Shown: positions 1 to 9,077, counted from the first letter of the stretch. The stretch: DNA of 64,000 nt from Azospirillaceae bacterium (GCA_028283825.1 JAPWJW010000005.1:806001-870000); one strand, 5' to 3'. Translations and numbers: made by a program. The notes: generated by a model from the sequence alone, not told the origin.

Positions 1-1
1 G

Positions 2-688
2 CTGTCGCCGCCCGCGTCCCGCCTGTCCGGCCGCATCGCCTATCGCGACAACGCCGGCAATGAGGTCGGGCGGGAACGCTTCGAACTGCTGTCCCACGCC
101 GGCGGCCACAGCTTGCGCGCCCTGTGTGAGATGGACGACATCGCCCTGATCCGCGACGTGACGCTGTCCATGGATGGCGCCTGGCGACCGCTGGAGGGGT
201 TCTGCCGCATCACCCAGGACGGCGCCATCGACGCCGCCACCCACCTGATCATCGGGCCGAACAGCGCCAGCATGAGCGGCCTGGTGCGGCGCGACGACCG
301 CCTGGCGGTGGTGAACGAGGTGATGACCTGCCCCACCCCGCCCGCCTATCTGGGCCTGCACCCGCTGCAGGGCGACGCGCTGATCACCAATTGCGTGCCG
401 GACGCCGCACCGGGCGTGTTCGTGCCGGTCAGCACCATCACCAATTCCCACTCCCCGGATGGGGAGCGGAATGTGGGCCTGCACGCCCTGGCCATCGAGG
501 TGGCGTTCATGGGGGCGGAGACGGTGACCGTGGCCGCCGGAACCTTCCAGGCCCGCCGCTACGCCCTGCGCTGGCACCCCGACTGGCCGCCCGCCGATTT
601 GTGGGTGCGGGCGGAGGACTGCGTGTTCCTGCTGATGCGCTGGAGCATGATCGACCGCTGGTACGAACTGGCGACCCTGGACCAGTAA
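2..688 (+). CDS. Hypothetical protein, 5' end outside window
   Basis: The reading frame is open from base 2, so the gene begins upstream and 228 residues are visible. I do not recognise a firm family. The protein is soluble-looking with no membrane segment or signal in the visible part. The C-terminal half has alternating short strands and a segment resembling the 'AGTFxAxxYxLRW' strand of beta-barrel proteins of the DUF3108/DUF6134 kind, which is only a weak resemblance. It ends 12 bases before the VOC-family gene, so the two are probably co-transcribed. An internal Met at base 113 exists but the open frame in front of it has the same codon character, so it is not the likely start. Confidence 0.7.
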   Translation: MSPPASRLSGRIAYRDNAGNEVGRERFELLSHAGGHSLRALCEMDDIALIRDVTLSMDGAWRPLEGFCRITQDGAIDAATHLIIGPNSASMSGLVRRDDRLAVVNEVMTCPTPPAYLGLHPLQGDALITNCVPDAAPGVFVPVSTITNSHSPDGERNVGLHALAIEVAFMGAETVTVAAGTFQARRYALRWHPDWPPADLWVRAEDCVFLLMRWSMIDRWYELATLDQ

Positions 689-700
689 AGGAGCCTTCCG

Positions 701-1207
701 ATGGACCTGGCACCCGTCTCATCCCTCATCCGTGCCACGCTGTTCGTGCGTGACCTGGATAGGGCCACCGCCTTCTACCGGGCGCTGGGCCTGAGCGAGA
801 CCTATTACGAGGGCGTGCTGGACGACCCGTCGGCCAATGCCATCATCGGTTATGATCGGCCGGGGCCGCTTTCCGTGCGCATCATCAAGCGGCCGGGGCC
901 CAACTTCGGCATGATCGGCCTGTTCAAGATGGACGACGCCCTGGGGGCCGAGGTCGTGCCCATGGCCACCGGCCCCGCCCGCGTGGGCGAGGTGGCGATC
1001 ATCTTCTACGTCCGCTCCATGGCCGACACGCTGGGCGCCTTACGCGCCGCCGGTGCCACCTGGTCACCGGAACCCGCCATCTTCCGCATGGCCCACCGCC
1101 AGCAGGCCGAGGTCTGCCTGCGCGATTGCGACGGCGTGCTGATCAACCTGGTGGAAACCGACCCGGCACAGCAGGAGCGCACCCGGCCTGAATTGGATTA
1201 CGCTTAG
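701..1207 (+). CDS. VOC (glyoxalase/bleomycin-resistance fold) family protein
   Basis: A protein of 168 residues. The N-terminus has the typical VOC opening of a beta strand followed by a helix ('LFVRDLDRATAFYRALGL', residues about 13-30), and a second module starts near residue 85. VOC proteins bind a divalent metal or a small hydrophobic ligand; members include glyoxalases, extradiol dioxygenases and resistance proteins. The sequence does not tell which. It lies 12 bases after the preceding gene, with a purine-rich ribosome site (aaaggag) just before the ATG. Next comes a convergent region holding an intergenic repeat element. Confidence 0.85.
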   Translation: MDLAPVSSLIRATLFVRDLDRATAFYRALGLSETYYEGVLDDPSANAIIGYDRPGPLSVRIIKRPGPNFGMIGLFKMDDALGAEVVPMATGPARVGEVAIIFYVRSMADTLGALRAAGATWSPEPAIFRMAHRQQAEVCLRDCDGVLINLVETDPAQQERTRPELDYA

Positions 1208-1210
1208 TCG

Positions 1211-1357
1211 TATGCCCTCAAGCGCCGGGCGCCAGCATCTGCTGGCTTGGCTTCCTCGATTTCCAGTCCGCCTACGGCTCCCCGGAAATCTGCGGCGGAC
1301 GCGGTCGCGTCCTATAGAAAAGAAGAAGGGCGACGCCGGTGGTATCCGGCGCCGCCC
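1211..1357 (+). repeat. Dispersed multi-hairpin intergenic element, copy A
   Basis: One of six copies of a roughly 150-base element. It opens with 'ccctcaagcgccgggcgcc', then hairpin gccagc/gctggc (1231-1236 with 1241-1246), hairpin gatttcc/ggaaatc (1258-1264 with 1284-1290), hairpin ggacgc/gcgtcc (1297-1302 with 1307-1312), and a 3' hairpin (1328-1339 with 1346-1357). Other copies have different stem bases but remain paired. It sits between the convergent VOC and hydrolase genes. Confidence 0.8.
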
Positions 1358-1364
1358 CTGCCCC

Positions 1365-1380
1365 ATTGCGATATCGCAAT
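1365..1380. repeat. Perfect 16-bp palindrome near the end of a convergent gene pair
   Basis: The palindrome attgcgatatcgcaat lies immediately before the stop codon of the minus-strand hydrolase at 1383. It could be a protein-binding site or part of a termination structure. No T-run follows, so I do not call it an intrinsic terminator. Confidence 0.4.
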
Positions 1381-1382
1381 GA

Positions 1383-2264
1383 TCACTTGGTCGTCAGCGT
1401 GAAGCCGTCCTTCGTGCCCACTTCCTGGTCCAGCGTCCCCTTCACTTGGCTGCCGGTTCCCCATTCCGCCATGAAGGCCAGGGACAGGCGGATAGCGGTC
1501 TTGAGCTGCGCCGCCTGGATGGGACCAGGCTGGGTGGCGTCGCAGATCAAGCCGCCGAAATAATGGTTGGCGCCGTCCAGCACCAGGCCATAACGGTGCC
1601 CGCCGGGGGCGGCGTTGTCGTAGCCGGCCAAATGGCCGTGCCAGCTGTCGGGCGTGCCGCCGGGCATGATATCGATGGTGCCGGTTTCCACCAGCGCCGG
1701 CGTTTCCAACGTGGCGTAGCCCTCGGCCGTGATCAGCCCGGGAATGGGCGGCGGCGGGGAGAAGGCCACGACGCAAGTGGCGGTGGCATCGCGCAGGGAC
1801 CCGGTGACGCCCTCCGGCACGACGGCCTGCGCACCACCCTGCACCAGGGCGGTCAGGCCGCCATAGCTGTGACCGGCGGCGATGTGCGGACCGCCGATAT
1901 GGGCCGACACGGCGCGCATGTCCTCGATCCGCGCCTTCCAGGTGGCGAGGCCGGGATACTTGTCATGCTGCGGATGGTCGGTGGAATCCACGTGCAGCGG
2001 CGCCACCACATCATAACCGGCGCCGACCCAGGCGCCGATCATGTCCGGATACTTCCACGGCGCCGACGCCGCCCCGTGGGAAAAGCTGATGATGCCGATG
2101 CGGCGCCCCCGCGCCCGCCAGGTCGACAGCGGGATGGTGTGGCCATCCGCCGCCGTCAGGGTGGACTTCTCCGGATCGAAGCCGGCGGCCAGGCCGGCCT
2201 TGGCGATCAGGGCGGCCATGGGCGCGCTGGCCAGGATGGCGCGGCGGGTGATCAGGAACGACAT
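1383..2264 (-). CDS. Exported alpha/beta hydrolase (chlorophyllase/PAF-hydrolase-like)
   Basis: A protein of 293 residues. The N-terminus carries 'ITRRAILASAPMAALIAKAG', a twin-arginine-type leader, so it is probably exported folded. An oxyanion-loop HGA motif is near residue 63, the nucleophile elbow GHSYGG places Ser at 133, and a His near the end ('GANHYFGG') completes a plausible triad. A chlorophyllase- or PAF-acetylhydrolase-like dienelactone hydrolase fold fits best; the substrate is unknown. The frame is open further upstream, but the ATG at 2264 is the one directly before the leader and 14 bases after the stop of the upstream hydrolase gene, giving a two-gene operon. Confidence 0.85.
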   Translation of the reverse strand: MSFLITRRAILASAPMAALIAKAGLAAGFDPEKSTLTAADGHTIPLSTWRARGRRIGIISFSHGAASAPWKYPDMIGAWVGAGYDVVAPLHVDSTDHPQHDKYPGLATWKARIEDMRAVSAHIGGPHIAAGHSYGGLTALVQGGAQAVVPEGVTGSLRDATATCVVAFSPPPPIPGLITAEGYATLETPALVETGTIDIMPGGTPDSWHGHLAGYDNAAPGGHRYGLVLDGANHYFGGLICDATQPGPIQAAQLKTAIRLSLAFMAEWGTGSQVKGTLDQEVGTKDGFTLTTK

Positions 2265-2278
2265 GGATGTTCTCCCTA

Positions 2279-3271
2279 TCAGGGGGCCGGCGCGGCGTCG
2301 GCCGGCGGCAAAGCGTCCAGGAAAGCCTTGAGGTCGGCGGCGAACTGGTCGGGAATTTCCCACATGGGCCAGTGGCCCACACCGGGATAGTGGATCAGCT
2401 TGACCTGCGTCTGGGTGAAGCGCTTCACCGAGGCGTCGGCACCTTGCGAGATCACCGTGTCCTCATCCGACCATTGCAGCAGCACCGGCACCCGCACCTG
2501 TTCGGCCACAGCGCCCATGTCGGTGGTCTGGAACAGCCGGGCGTTGGACTTGAGGAAGGACTGCTGGTTGGTGATGGCGCCGGCCAGATTGCCCATGTCG
2601 TACATCATCTGCGGCAAGTAATCCGGAACCACCCAGCCGGGGTGCGAGGTGTCCTCGAACACCCAGCGGTAATAGAACTTGGGATGGTAATCGGGCAGCA
2701 CGGCGTTGTGGAAGTTCAGCATCCAGCGGATGCGCCAGTCGACCTTGCGGGTCTGGCTGGGCCGTTCCAGCGGCAGCATGGAGAAGGTCATGGCCCGGAA
2801 ACGGTCCGGATTATCGATGTTCATCTGCAAAGCGACGTTGCAGCCGTTGGACGTGGCCACCACGATGATCCTGTCGTACTTCAACTCATCCAGCACCAGG
2901 CCCACCAGGCGGGCGGCCTCCGCCGTGGTGTAGCCCTTGGCGTCGGGACCGCTGAGGCCATAGGGCGGCCAATCCACCCGCACGATGGTGTAGTGGTCGC
3001 GCAGGCGCTCCACCGCCGGATCCCATTCGCGCATGTTGACGCCGGTGCCGTGCAGCATCAGCACCGCCGGCCCCTTGCCCTCCACCCGCACGTGCATGGG
3101 CACGCCGTCCACGGTGATGAAGCGCGATGGCGCCTGGGCGTAGCGTTCCGCCATCAGGGCCCGGTCGGACGCCAGCCAACCCAGCTTGGCCGGCACGAAC
3201 CACACCAGGAACACCACCGCCAGCAGCAGGATGAGGCCAAGCAGCCCCCCCGCGATCGTTCGCACCCTCAC
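2279..3271 (-). CDS. Membrane-anchored alpha/beta hydrolase
   Basis: A protein of 330 residues beginning with GTG; an AGGAGG ribosome site lies five bases upstream of it. Residues about 5-26 form one hydrophobic segment (signal anchor), so the enzyme likely faces the periplasm. The oxyanion loop is LHGTG near residues 73-77. The elbow reads A-T-S141-N-G, with Ala in the first position instead of Gly. An acid ('WSDED') and a C-terminal 'GVGHWPMWE' His complete the triad. It is probably an esterase or C-C hydrolase. It is followed after 14 bases by the Tat-type hydrolase gene. Confidence 0.85.
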   Translation of the reverse strand: MRVRTIAGGLLGLILLLAVVFLVWFVPAKLGWLASDRALMAERYAQAPSRFITVDGVPMHVRVEGKGPAVLMLHGTGVNMREWDPAVERLRDHYTIVRVDWPPYGLSGPDAKGYTTAEAARLVGLVLDELKYDRIIVVATSNGCNVALQMNIDNPDRFRAMTFSMLPLERPSQTRKVDWRIRWMLNFHNAVLPDYHPKFYYRWVFEDTSHPGWVVPDYLPQMMYDMGNLAGAITNQQSFLKSNARLFQTTDMGAVAEQVRVPVLLQWSDEDTVISQGADASVKRFTQTQVKLIHYPGVGHWPMWEIPDQFAADLKAFLDALPPADAAPAP

Positions 3272-3303
3272 CCACGCCTCCTTGGCGGTTGTCTCATACG
3301 CGT

Positions 3304-3464
3304 GGCATTTGATCGTAACCGCTCAAATGCCCCCTCAATCGGCGGGCGCCGGCATCCGCCGGCTTGCCTCATCCTCGCTTTCCAGTCCGCCTACGGCTCC
3401 CCGGAAAGCTCCGGCGGCCCCAGTCGGGGCCTACAACGGCATGAGCAAAGAGCCCATGCCGTTG
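3304..3464 (+). repeat. Dispersed multi-hairpin intergenic element, copy B
   Basis: This is the clearest copy. In order the hairpins are ggcatttga/tcaaatgcc (3304-3312 with 3323-3331), gccggc/gccggc around atcc (3348-3353 with 3358-3363), gctttcc/ggaaagc (3377-3383 with 3403-3409), ggcccc/ggggcc around agtc (3416-3421 with 3426-3431), and caacggcatg/catgccgttg (3434-3443 with 3455-3464). It fills most of the gap between two minus-strand hydrolase genes. Confidence 0.85.
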
Positions 3465-3511
3465 CTTCAACTTGGGAAATCATTTTGGACTTGAGCACCG
3501 CAACGGGCCGC

Positions 3512-4498
3512 TTACTTGTCCCGGTTCAGATAGGCATCGACCAGGTCGGCCACGCGTTCCGGCGATTCCAGCGCCGGGAAATGGCCCACCGTGTCCATGC
3601 GCACCAGCGAGCGGCTGGCGGCACCGGTCAGGTAGTCATACAGCGCCACCTCGGACGGCGGGGTCAGCACCGGGTCGCGCATGCCCCAGATGATCAGGAC
3701 CGGCGCCTTGACGGCGGCCAGATGCTCGGCCGTCGCCTGCTTGTTGGCGGTCAGCGCCATCAGGGCCAGATAGTTCTTCTCCGGCGCCCGCATGTTGACA
3801 CCGTAGTAATAATCAATGGTCGCGGGCGTCAGGCGCTTGGGCTCGCCGTACAGATATGAGAGATAGACCCGCCAGTATTCGCGGTCCTGGTAGCCGATCT
3901 TCCGGGCCCGCGCGATCTCCACATCCAACTCGGGCGTGGTCTTGATCTTGGCGTCGGCCACCGAGTTGGCCGGCGTGTTGGCCAGGATCAGCTGCGTCAC
4001 GCGGTCCGGATACGTGGCCGCGAAATAATAGGCCAGGGTGCCGCCGCTGCTGGTGCCGAACACCGCCGCCTTGTCTACGCCCAGCTTGTCCAGCAGGCGG
4101 GCCACCAGGGCCTCCGGCGCGCCGATGGTCTTCGCCGCCTCATCGCTCACCGGACCGGACAGGCTGGCCGGCGGCTGGTCGTAGCGGATGATGCGGTAGC
4201 GGCCCTTCAGCCGGTTGACGACCCCGTCCCAGGAATTCAGGCTGCTGGTGGAACCGTGCAGCAGCAGCAGCACCGGCCCCTTGCCCTCATCCCGGTAGCG
4301 GACCTCGACCCCGCCGAGATCCGCGTACTTGTCGCCGGGTGCCCCGAAGCGCTGGCGGATTTCCGCCAGGCTCGGGCGCTGCACCGCCGGTGGGGCGGCC
4401 TCAGGTGGGGTGCTTTCCGCCGCATGCGGCGCGGACGCCATCATCAGGACGCCCGCCACAACCAGACCCGCGATACGGCCTATCATTGCACCCCCCAT
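3512..4498 (-). CDS. Secreted alpha/beta hydrolase
   Basis: A protein of 328 residues. A Sec-type signal peptide covers about residues 1-27 and ends at 'APHAAES', so the protein is probably periplasmic. The oxyanion loop HGST is near 81-84, the elbow GTSSGG puts the nucleophile at Ser150, an acid lies in 'GMRDPVL' and the catalytic His in 'TVGHFPALE'. The triad is therefore complete, unlike several other alpha/beta-fold proteins in this window. Paralogous in plan to the two hydrolases downstream; the three may hydrolyse related esters outside the cytoplasm. A second possible start (Met5) would shorten the signal slightly. Confidence 0.85.
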   Translation of the reverse strand: MGGAMIGRIAGLVVAGVLMMASAPHAAESTPPEAAPPAVQRPSLAEIRQRFGAPGDKYADLGGVEVRYRDEGKGPVLLLLHGSTSSLNSWDGVVNRLKGRYRIIRYDQPPASLSGPVSDEAAKTIGAPEALVARLLDKLGVDKAAVFGTSSGGTLAYYFAATYPDRVTQLILANTPANSVADAKIKTTPELDVEIARARKIGYQDREYWRVYLSYLYGEPKRLTPATIDYYYGVNMRAPEKNYLALMALTANKQATAEHLAAVKAPVLIIWGMRDPVLTPPSEVALYDYLTGAASRSLVRMDTVGHFPALESPERVADLVDAYLNRDK

Positions 4499-4525
4499 AG
4501 ACTACCCCCTGTTTATTGTGATGGA

Positions 4526-5680
4526 TCAGGCCCGGCCCGACGTGACGAACCAGGAACGGAACACGCCTTCCGACGTGTCGGTGAACTTCTTTGGTGCCGT
4601 ACGGGCATGGAAGGCCGTGGACTGGTAACCGACACGGATGTCGGTGAAACCGGCCGCCTTCATCAGCTGGCCGTAGTCGGCCGACAGGGCGCCGCGCCAG
4701 TTGGGCTCATTATTGAACTGGGCCTCCAGTTCCGACGACAGCTCCTGCCACAGATCACCCAGGGTGTGCAGCAACGGCACCTCCAGGTGGATGGCGATGC
4801 CACCCGGGCGCAGCAGGCGGCGGCTTTCCGCCAGGATGTTGACGGCTGCCGCCTCCGACGTCTCATGCAGCACGACGCAGCTGTACACCACGTCGAAGGA
4901 GGCGTCGGGGAAGTTGGTGCGCTCCGCACTCTGTTCGGAGAAGTGGACGGCGGCCCCCAGGTGCTCCGCACGGCCATGGGCGTAGCGCAGCATGGACTTG
5001 CCCACATCGATGCCGTGCACCTCCGCATCGGGGAAGCAGACGGCCGCCGGCACCGTGCTGGTGCCGATGCCGCAGCCCATGTCCAGGATGCGCTTGGGCT
5101 GGATGTCGGGGGCGATGGTCAGCAGATGGGCCATGGCGGTGTGGCCGCGCAAATCGTTCAGCATGCCGCCGTTGCGGCCCAGCATGTAGACGGCACCGCC
5201 GCGATCCATCACGGCGCCCTGCAACACGGAGCCGTCATCCAGGGCGTTGCCGCCCGGCATCAGGTGGATGTCGCCGCGCAGGATGTAGTCTGGCGCTTTG
5301 AAGTCGGGGTCCAGGGTGACGCTGCCCTTGGGCGCTTCGACGGCGGCCAGGGCCTCAAGCTCACCCGCCTGGCGTTCCACGCTGTCCTCGACCGCCGCCC
5401 ACAGCTGGCGCTGGGATTCACGCTTGAGGCTGAGCCAGGTCTTGAAGCTGCCGAAATCCTGCATGCGCTCGCGCAGATCGTCCACCGGGCTGTTGGTGGC
5501 GCGGCCGTCCATGGCCGCCACCATCTTGCCGGCGATGTCGCGCTGGGCGGTTTCCAGGTTCTGCATGACGAAAAGCTTCAGGTCGCGCACGAACAGCTGT
5601 TCCACCAGCTCGTCATGCGTCGGCAGGGCGATCATGGGATGGGCCTGGGCGGCGCGCGCCTCGACAATGCCGTTGCTCAT
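4526..5680 (-). CDS. SAM-dependent methyltransferase with long N-terminal domain
   Basis: A protein of 384 residues. Residues 1-130 are a helical region. The segment 'GDIHLMPGG' (136-144) is shared with the second methyltransferase of this window (35015-36208). The Rossmann core starts with motif I 'ILDMGCGIGTST' (198-209), then 'VHGIDVGKSML' and 'LHETSEAAA', typical of class I methyltransferases (Methyltransf_25/11). I take the ATG at 5680 because a GGAGA site is well spaced from it; a GTG at 5686 overlaps the stop of the small gene in front. The partner gene (5683-6012) encodes a small helical protein and is translationally linked. The methyl acceptor is unknown. Confidence 0.88.
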   Translation of the reverse strand: MSNGIVEARAAQAHPMIALPTHDELVEQLFVRDLKLFVMQNLETAQRDIAGKMVAAMDGRATNSPVDDLRERMQDFGSFKTWLSLKRESQRQLWAAVEDSVERQAGELEALAAVEAPKGSVTLDPDFKAPDYILRGDIHLMPGGNALDDGSVLQGAVMDRGGAVYMLGRNGGMLNDLRGHTAMAHLLTIAPDIQPKRILDMGCGIGTSTVPAAVCFPDAEVHGIDVGKSMLRYAHGRAEHLGAAVHFSEQSAERTNFPDASFDVVYSCVVLHETSEAAAVNILAESRRLLRPGGIAIHLEVPLLHTLGDLWQELSSELEAQFNNEPNWRGALSADYGQLMKAAGFTDIRVGYQSTAFHARTAPKKFTDTSEGVFRSWFVTSGRA

Positions 5681-5682
5681 GC

Positions 5683-6012
5683 TCACTTCTCCCCAGTGCT
5701 CGGGTTGGATACGGACGCGAGGTCGGCCTGGGCCGCCTCCTGCAAGGGCCGGAACACCTTGGCCAGGATGTGCTGGCGCATGCGATCGCGCTCGACCTGG
5801 GCGGCCGCGTCGGGCGAGAACTCGTCGACGGCACCCGGCGCCAGGACACCGGAGGCCACCAGCAGCCGCTCGCAGGCATCCAGGCGGGCCCGCAGGATCG
5901 TGGCCTCCGACGCCAGCGACACGATCATCGCCAGCGTCTGCTCATCATACGTGCGGCTGCCCGGAATAGGGTCGAGCCGATTGGGGGTGCGGGGAAGCCG
6001 GCGACTTGTCAC
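5683..6012 (-). CDS. Small helical protein paired with the methyltransferase
   Basis: A protein of 109 residues with a GTG start preceded by a GAGG site. It is predicted to be all-helical, rich in Arg, Glu and Ala, with the central block 'LRARLDACERLL' (about residues 41-52). I do not recognise a named family, but it is clearly related to the small protein at 36208-36510 ('LRDRQDTLERLL' in the same place), and both sit directly before a methyltransferase gene of the same subfamily with touching or overlapping ends. A role as subunit or partner of the methyltransferase is inferred from this conserved pairing. Confidence 0.75.
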   Translation of the reverse strand: MTSRRLPRTPNRLDPIPGSRTYDEQTLAMIVSLASEATILRARLDACERLLVASGVLAPGAVDEFSPDAAAQVERDRMRQHILAKVFRPLQEAAQADLASVSNPSTGEK

Positions 6013-6254
6013 ATGAACCTCACGTCGAATGGCGGTGGGGGCGACTGGAGCGACCGGTCATGGGCATCGCCGGAAATTTCATTCCCGGCAATAGATTGTT
6101 GTCGCAACCAATTGGCGTCAAACGGAAATCCGTATTCGCCGTTCGCCTGTCCCTTGCCGCCCGATTGCCGGGTTTCCCTTTGGTCCCAAGGAAACCCCAG
6201 TCCCAACATTTAAGCGCAGGGCGGCCCGCCGATAAGCACCACGTGGAAAAAGCG

Positions 6255-6267
6255 TCCACACAGTGGT
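6255..6267. promoter_or_regulatory. LysR-type dyad (T-N11-A form), site 1
   Basis: The sequence tccacacagtggt contains CCAC-ACA-GTGG, identical over 11 bases to the dyad at 55867-55877 between the LysR gene and its divergent neighbour. It lies about 245 bases upstream of the small-protein/methyltransferase operon. Confidence 0.5.
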
Positions 6268-6310
6268 CAATTTGATACGCCGGAAGAACGGTTTGGCTTT
6301 GCGAAGAAGA

Positions 6311-6342
6311 TGGGGTGGCGGGATAAAAAACATGCCACCCCA
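6311..6342 (-). terminator. Hairpin terminator after the first TonB receptor gene
   Basis: Stem tggggtggc (6311-6319) pairs with gccacccca (6334-6342), six bases past the TonB stop codon. Read on the minus strand the stem is followed by a T/C-rich tract (tcttcttc), a moderate intrinsic terminator. Confidence 0.55.
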
Positions 6343-6347
6343 GTCCA

Positions 6348-8873
6348 TTAGAAGGAGTACTTAACCCTGACACCGAAGGTGCGCAGCTCCGGCAGGGCGA
6401 CGACCGCGGCGGCGTTGTAGGTGGTGTGGGCGAAGGTGTTGTTGAACAGCGAGCCGTCGGTCACGCTGGTGTAGTTGTGGTTGTCGAACAGGTTGGTGAC
6501 GAACACCTCGGCATTGATCGACTTGGTGTTCAGGCCGACGCGCAGGTTGACGTTGGTCAGGTCGGGCGATTTCAGGATGTTGGCCGCGTCCGACCAGACG
6601 CCGGACTTGTAGGTGAAGTCGCCGCGGATGTAGGCGCTGGAGCCCTCAATCAGGTCCAGATCGTGGGTGTATTGCAGGCCGATGGCGGCGGAGTACTTCG
6701 ATGTCAGCGGGTTTTCCTTGCCCGTGAAGTTGGTGATGCCGGTCAGTTGCGTCACCGAGGGCGAGATCAGGCTTTCGATGTAGCTGTCGTTGTACGCACC
6801 GCTGACGTTCAGTTCCAGGCCATGCATCAGCACGGCGGTGACATCGCCTTCCACGCCGGTCATCTTCACCCGGCCGGCGTTCAGGTTGGCCGACACCGTC
6901 TGGGTTGTATTGGCAACCGGGTCAAAAATCACGATCGACGCGGTGTTGATCTGGTTCTTCCAGACCGCACGGTAGGCATCCAGGGTGTAGCGCAGCTTGT
7001 TGTCGAACAGCTTGCCCTTGATGCCGATCTCATAATTGTCGATCTGCTCGGGCTGCACTTCGATCTTGTAGCCGTCGGCGGCCGCCGTCTGCTGCACCAG
7101 GGCGGTGCCCGACAGGAAGGCGGTGTTGAACGAGCCGGGGTTCACGCCCTCGGAGTATGACGCATAGACCATGGTGTCGGGCGCGACATCGTATTGGACG
7201 ATCGCACGGGGGAGGAAGCTCTGGTACTCGTGGCTGGCGATCTGGCTGCCGCCGGCGTAGGTGCCGGCCGGCAGGAAGGCGTTGGACGTAACCGTCAGGC
7301 CGGCCGGCGGGGCGTAGGCGTACAGATGGTCGACCTGATAGCGGCCGTCGAAGCTGACGGTGAACTTGTCGGTGACCTGGTAGCTGAGGCCGTAGAACAC
7401 GCCGGCCGTCTTGCTGCGGGTCATGCCGTTGACGGAAGACAGGGTGGTGGTACCCAGGGCGCCGTTGCCGCCGCCCAGGCCGTTCTGGTACTTGGCGTCC
7501 AGGTAGCTGGCGCCCAGCGTGCCCTTGAACGGGCCATGGTTATAGCTGGCGCGCAGTTCTTGGGACACGTCCTCGGTCTGCTGTTCCACCAGGAAGGGGA
7601 AATCGAAATAGCTGCGCGAACCGGTGCCGCCATAGGGGTTGGTCTGGCTGGTGTCGTAGTAGTTGTCCAGGTCGGCCAGTTCGCTGAAGTACTCGTGGTT
7701 GTAACCGGTCAGCGAACTGATGGTCAGGTCGGTGTCCGGCACCTCGTAGTCCATCGCCAGGTGCACATGGTAGTACTGGCTGACCAGGCCGTAGCCCTGG
7801 GCGCCATCATCGGGATCGATCAGGCGGCCCTTGGGGTTGGCCAGGAAGGCCTTGATGTAGGCGTCGTTGGCCGTGTTGGCCGAGGGGGAGTGGAGCAGGC
7901 TGGGGGCCGTGCCGCAGATATAGGCGTTGCTGACGGCCACACCCGTGGTGCTGACGCCGTTCAGGGTACAGTTGGACTGGTTGGCGACCACGACATTGCC
8001 GTTGGCGCCGGTGACCTGGTAGGCGCCGATCAGGCCCTGGGCCGACGGGCCGTCATCATTGGCGGTGATCATGCCGTAGAACTTGGCGGTGAAGTGTTCG
8101 CTGGGGGTGAACTTCAGCGAGACGCTGCCCGACTTGGTTTCCTGGTCGCCCAGGGTCTGGCCCGGCACGCCGGCGTTGGTGTAGGAACCGTCCTTGGCGA
8201 ATTCCCGCGCCTCCATGCGGATGCCCAGCTTGTCGGGAACGATGGGGCCGCTGAGTTCCGCCTGGAAGTCGCGGTTGTTGCGGGTGCCCAGCATGCCGCT
8301 GACCGAACCGCCCCACTCATCCGTGCTGGGGTCCTTGGTGATGACGTTGATGGCGCCGGCGAAGGTCTGGCGGCCGAAATAGGCGCTCTGCGGGCCCTTC
8401 AGCACCTCGACCCGTTCCGGATCGGTGACGTTGCTGATGGCGGTGGCGGACGACACCGGCACGCCGTCCAGGAAGACCGAGGTGGTCTGCGCGATGGCGT
8501 TGGGAGGCGTGAAGCCGCGGATGATGACCTGCTGGAACGACCGGTCGTTACGGCCGGCGCCGTTGTCGACGACCTTCATGCCCGGCGTGTAGGCGGAGAT
8601 ATCCTGCACCGACACGATGCCGCGCGCCTCGATGTCTGCGCTGGTCAGCGCGGAGACGGCGACCGGGGTCTTCAGGATGTCTTCGCCGACCTTACGGGCG
8701 GTGACCACGATTTCCATCAGTTCATCGCCGCCCGCCTGATCGGCAGCGGCCTGGTCGGCCGCCTTGGCGGGAGCGGAGGTTTGGGCATGCGCGGACGACG
8801 CGGCGCAAGCCACCATGATAGCCAGAATGGATGTCGCTGGACGGATTCGTCCCCGAGCACGAAAAACAGCCAT
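6348..8873 (-). CDS. TonB-dependent outer-membrane receptor, copy 1
   Basis: A protein of 841 residues. A signal peptide covers about residues 1-30 (ending 'SSAHAQ'), a TonB-box-like 'MEIVVTA' is near residue 53, the plug domain spans about 60-180 ('VEVLKGPQSAYFGRQTFAGAINVIT' type strand), and the rest is a 22-strand barrel ending in Phe ('VKYSF'), as outer-membrane barrels do. TonB receptors import scarce large substrates such as siderophores, glycans or aromatic compounds. The C-terminal barrel contains no recognisable substrate signature. It is a near-duplicate of the next receptor gene, and the duplication also covers the upstream region. A LysR-type dyad lies about 200 bases upstream of the start. 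Confidence 0.95.
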   Translation of the reverse strand: MAVFRARGRIRPATSILAIMVACAASSAHAQTSAPAKAADQAAADQAGGDELMEIVVTARKVGEDILKTPVAVSALTSADIEARGIVSVQDISAYTPGMKVVDNGAGRNDRSFQQVIIRGFTPPNAIAQTTSVFLDGVPVSSATAISNVTDPERVEVLKGPQSAYFGRQTFAGAINVITKDPSTDEWGGSVSGMLGTRNNRDFQAELSGPIVPDKLGIRMEAREFAKDGSYTNAGVPGQTLGDQETKSGSVSLKFTPSEHFTAKFYGMITANDDGPSAQGLIGAYQVTGANGNVVVANQSNCTLNGVSTTGVAVSNAYICGTAPSLLHSPSANTANDAYIKAFLANPKGRLIDPDDGAQGYGLVSQYYHVHLAMDYEVPDTDLTISSLTGYNHEYFSELADLDNYYDTSQTNPYGGTGSRSYFDFPFLVEQQTEDVSQELRASYNHGPFKGTLGASYLDAKYQNGLGGGNGALGTTTLSSVNGMTRSKTAGVFYGLSYQVTDKFTVSFDGRYQVDHLYAYAPPAGLTVTSNAFLPAGTYAGGSQIASHEYQSFLPRAIVQYDVAPDTMVYASYSEGVNPGSFNTAFLSGTALVQQTAAADGYKIEVQPEQIDNYEIGIKGKLFDNKLRYTLDAYRAVWKNQINTASIVIFDPVANTTQTVSANLNAGRVKMTGVEGDVTAVLMHGLELNVSGAYNDSYIESLISPSVTQLTGITNFTGKENPLTSKYSAAIGLQYTHDLDLIEGSSAYIRGDFTYKSGVWSDAANILKSPDLTNVNLRVGLNTKSINAEVFVTNLFDNHNYTSVTDGSLFNNTFAHTTYNAAAVVALPELRTFGVRVKYSF

Positions 8874-9064
8874 GATGAAGCCCCTGTCTTTGTGTTTTTT
8901 AATAGGTGTTTTTAGTTATCGCTGGACAGAATCCAGGACTTTATTTTTGTAACGTTTGCCCGCCAAGAAATGGCGGCGGATTTATTTTAAAATCTCGCCG
9001 CAACCCTCGGTGATCATGATTTGATCGGTTTTGTTGCCGAATGACAATGCGGAGCCGAAATCTC

Positions 9065-9077
9065 TATCCACGTGATG
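9065..9077. promoter_or_regulatory. LysR-type dyad (T-N11-A form), site 2
   Basis: The sequence tccacgtgatgga, inside ctatccacgtgatggacag, lies about 195-205 bases upstream of TonB copy 1. The same sequence is present at the same distance upstream of TonB copy 2. Confidence 0.6.

Larger units (their letters stand above)
6013..6347. other. Promoter region of the first methyltransferase operon plus TonB gene tail
   Basis: This 335-base stretch holds no convincing gene. It separates the stop of the TonB receptor (6348) from the start of the small protein (6012), both on the minus strand. It contains a LysR-type dyad at 6255-6267 and a hairpin terminator at 6311-6342. It is AT-richer than the genes around it, consistent with a promoter. 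Confidence 0.55.
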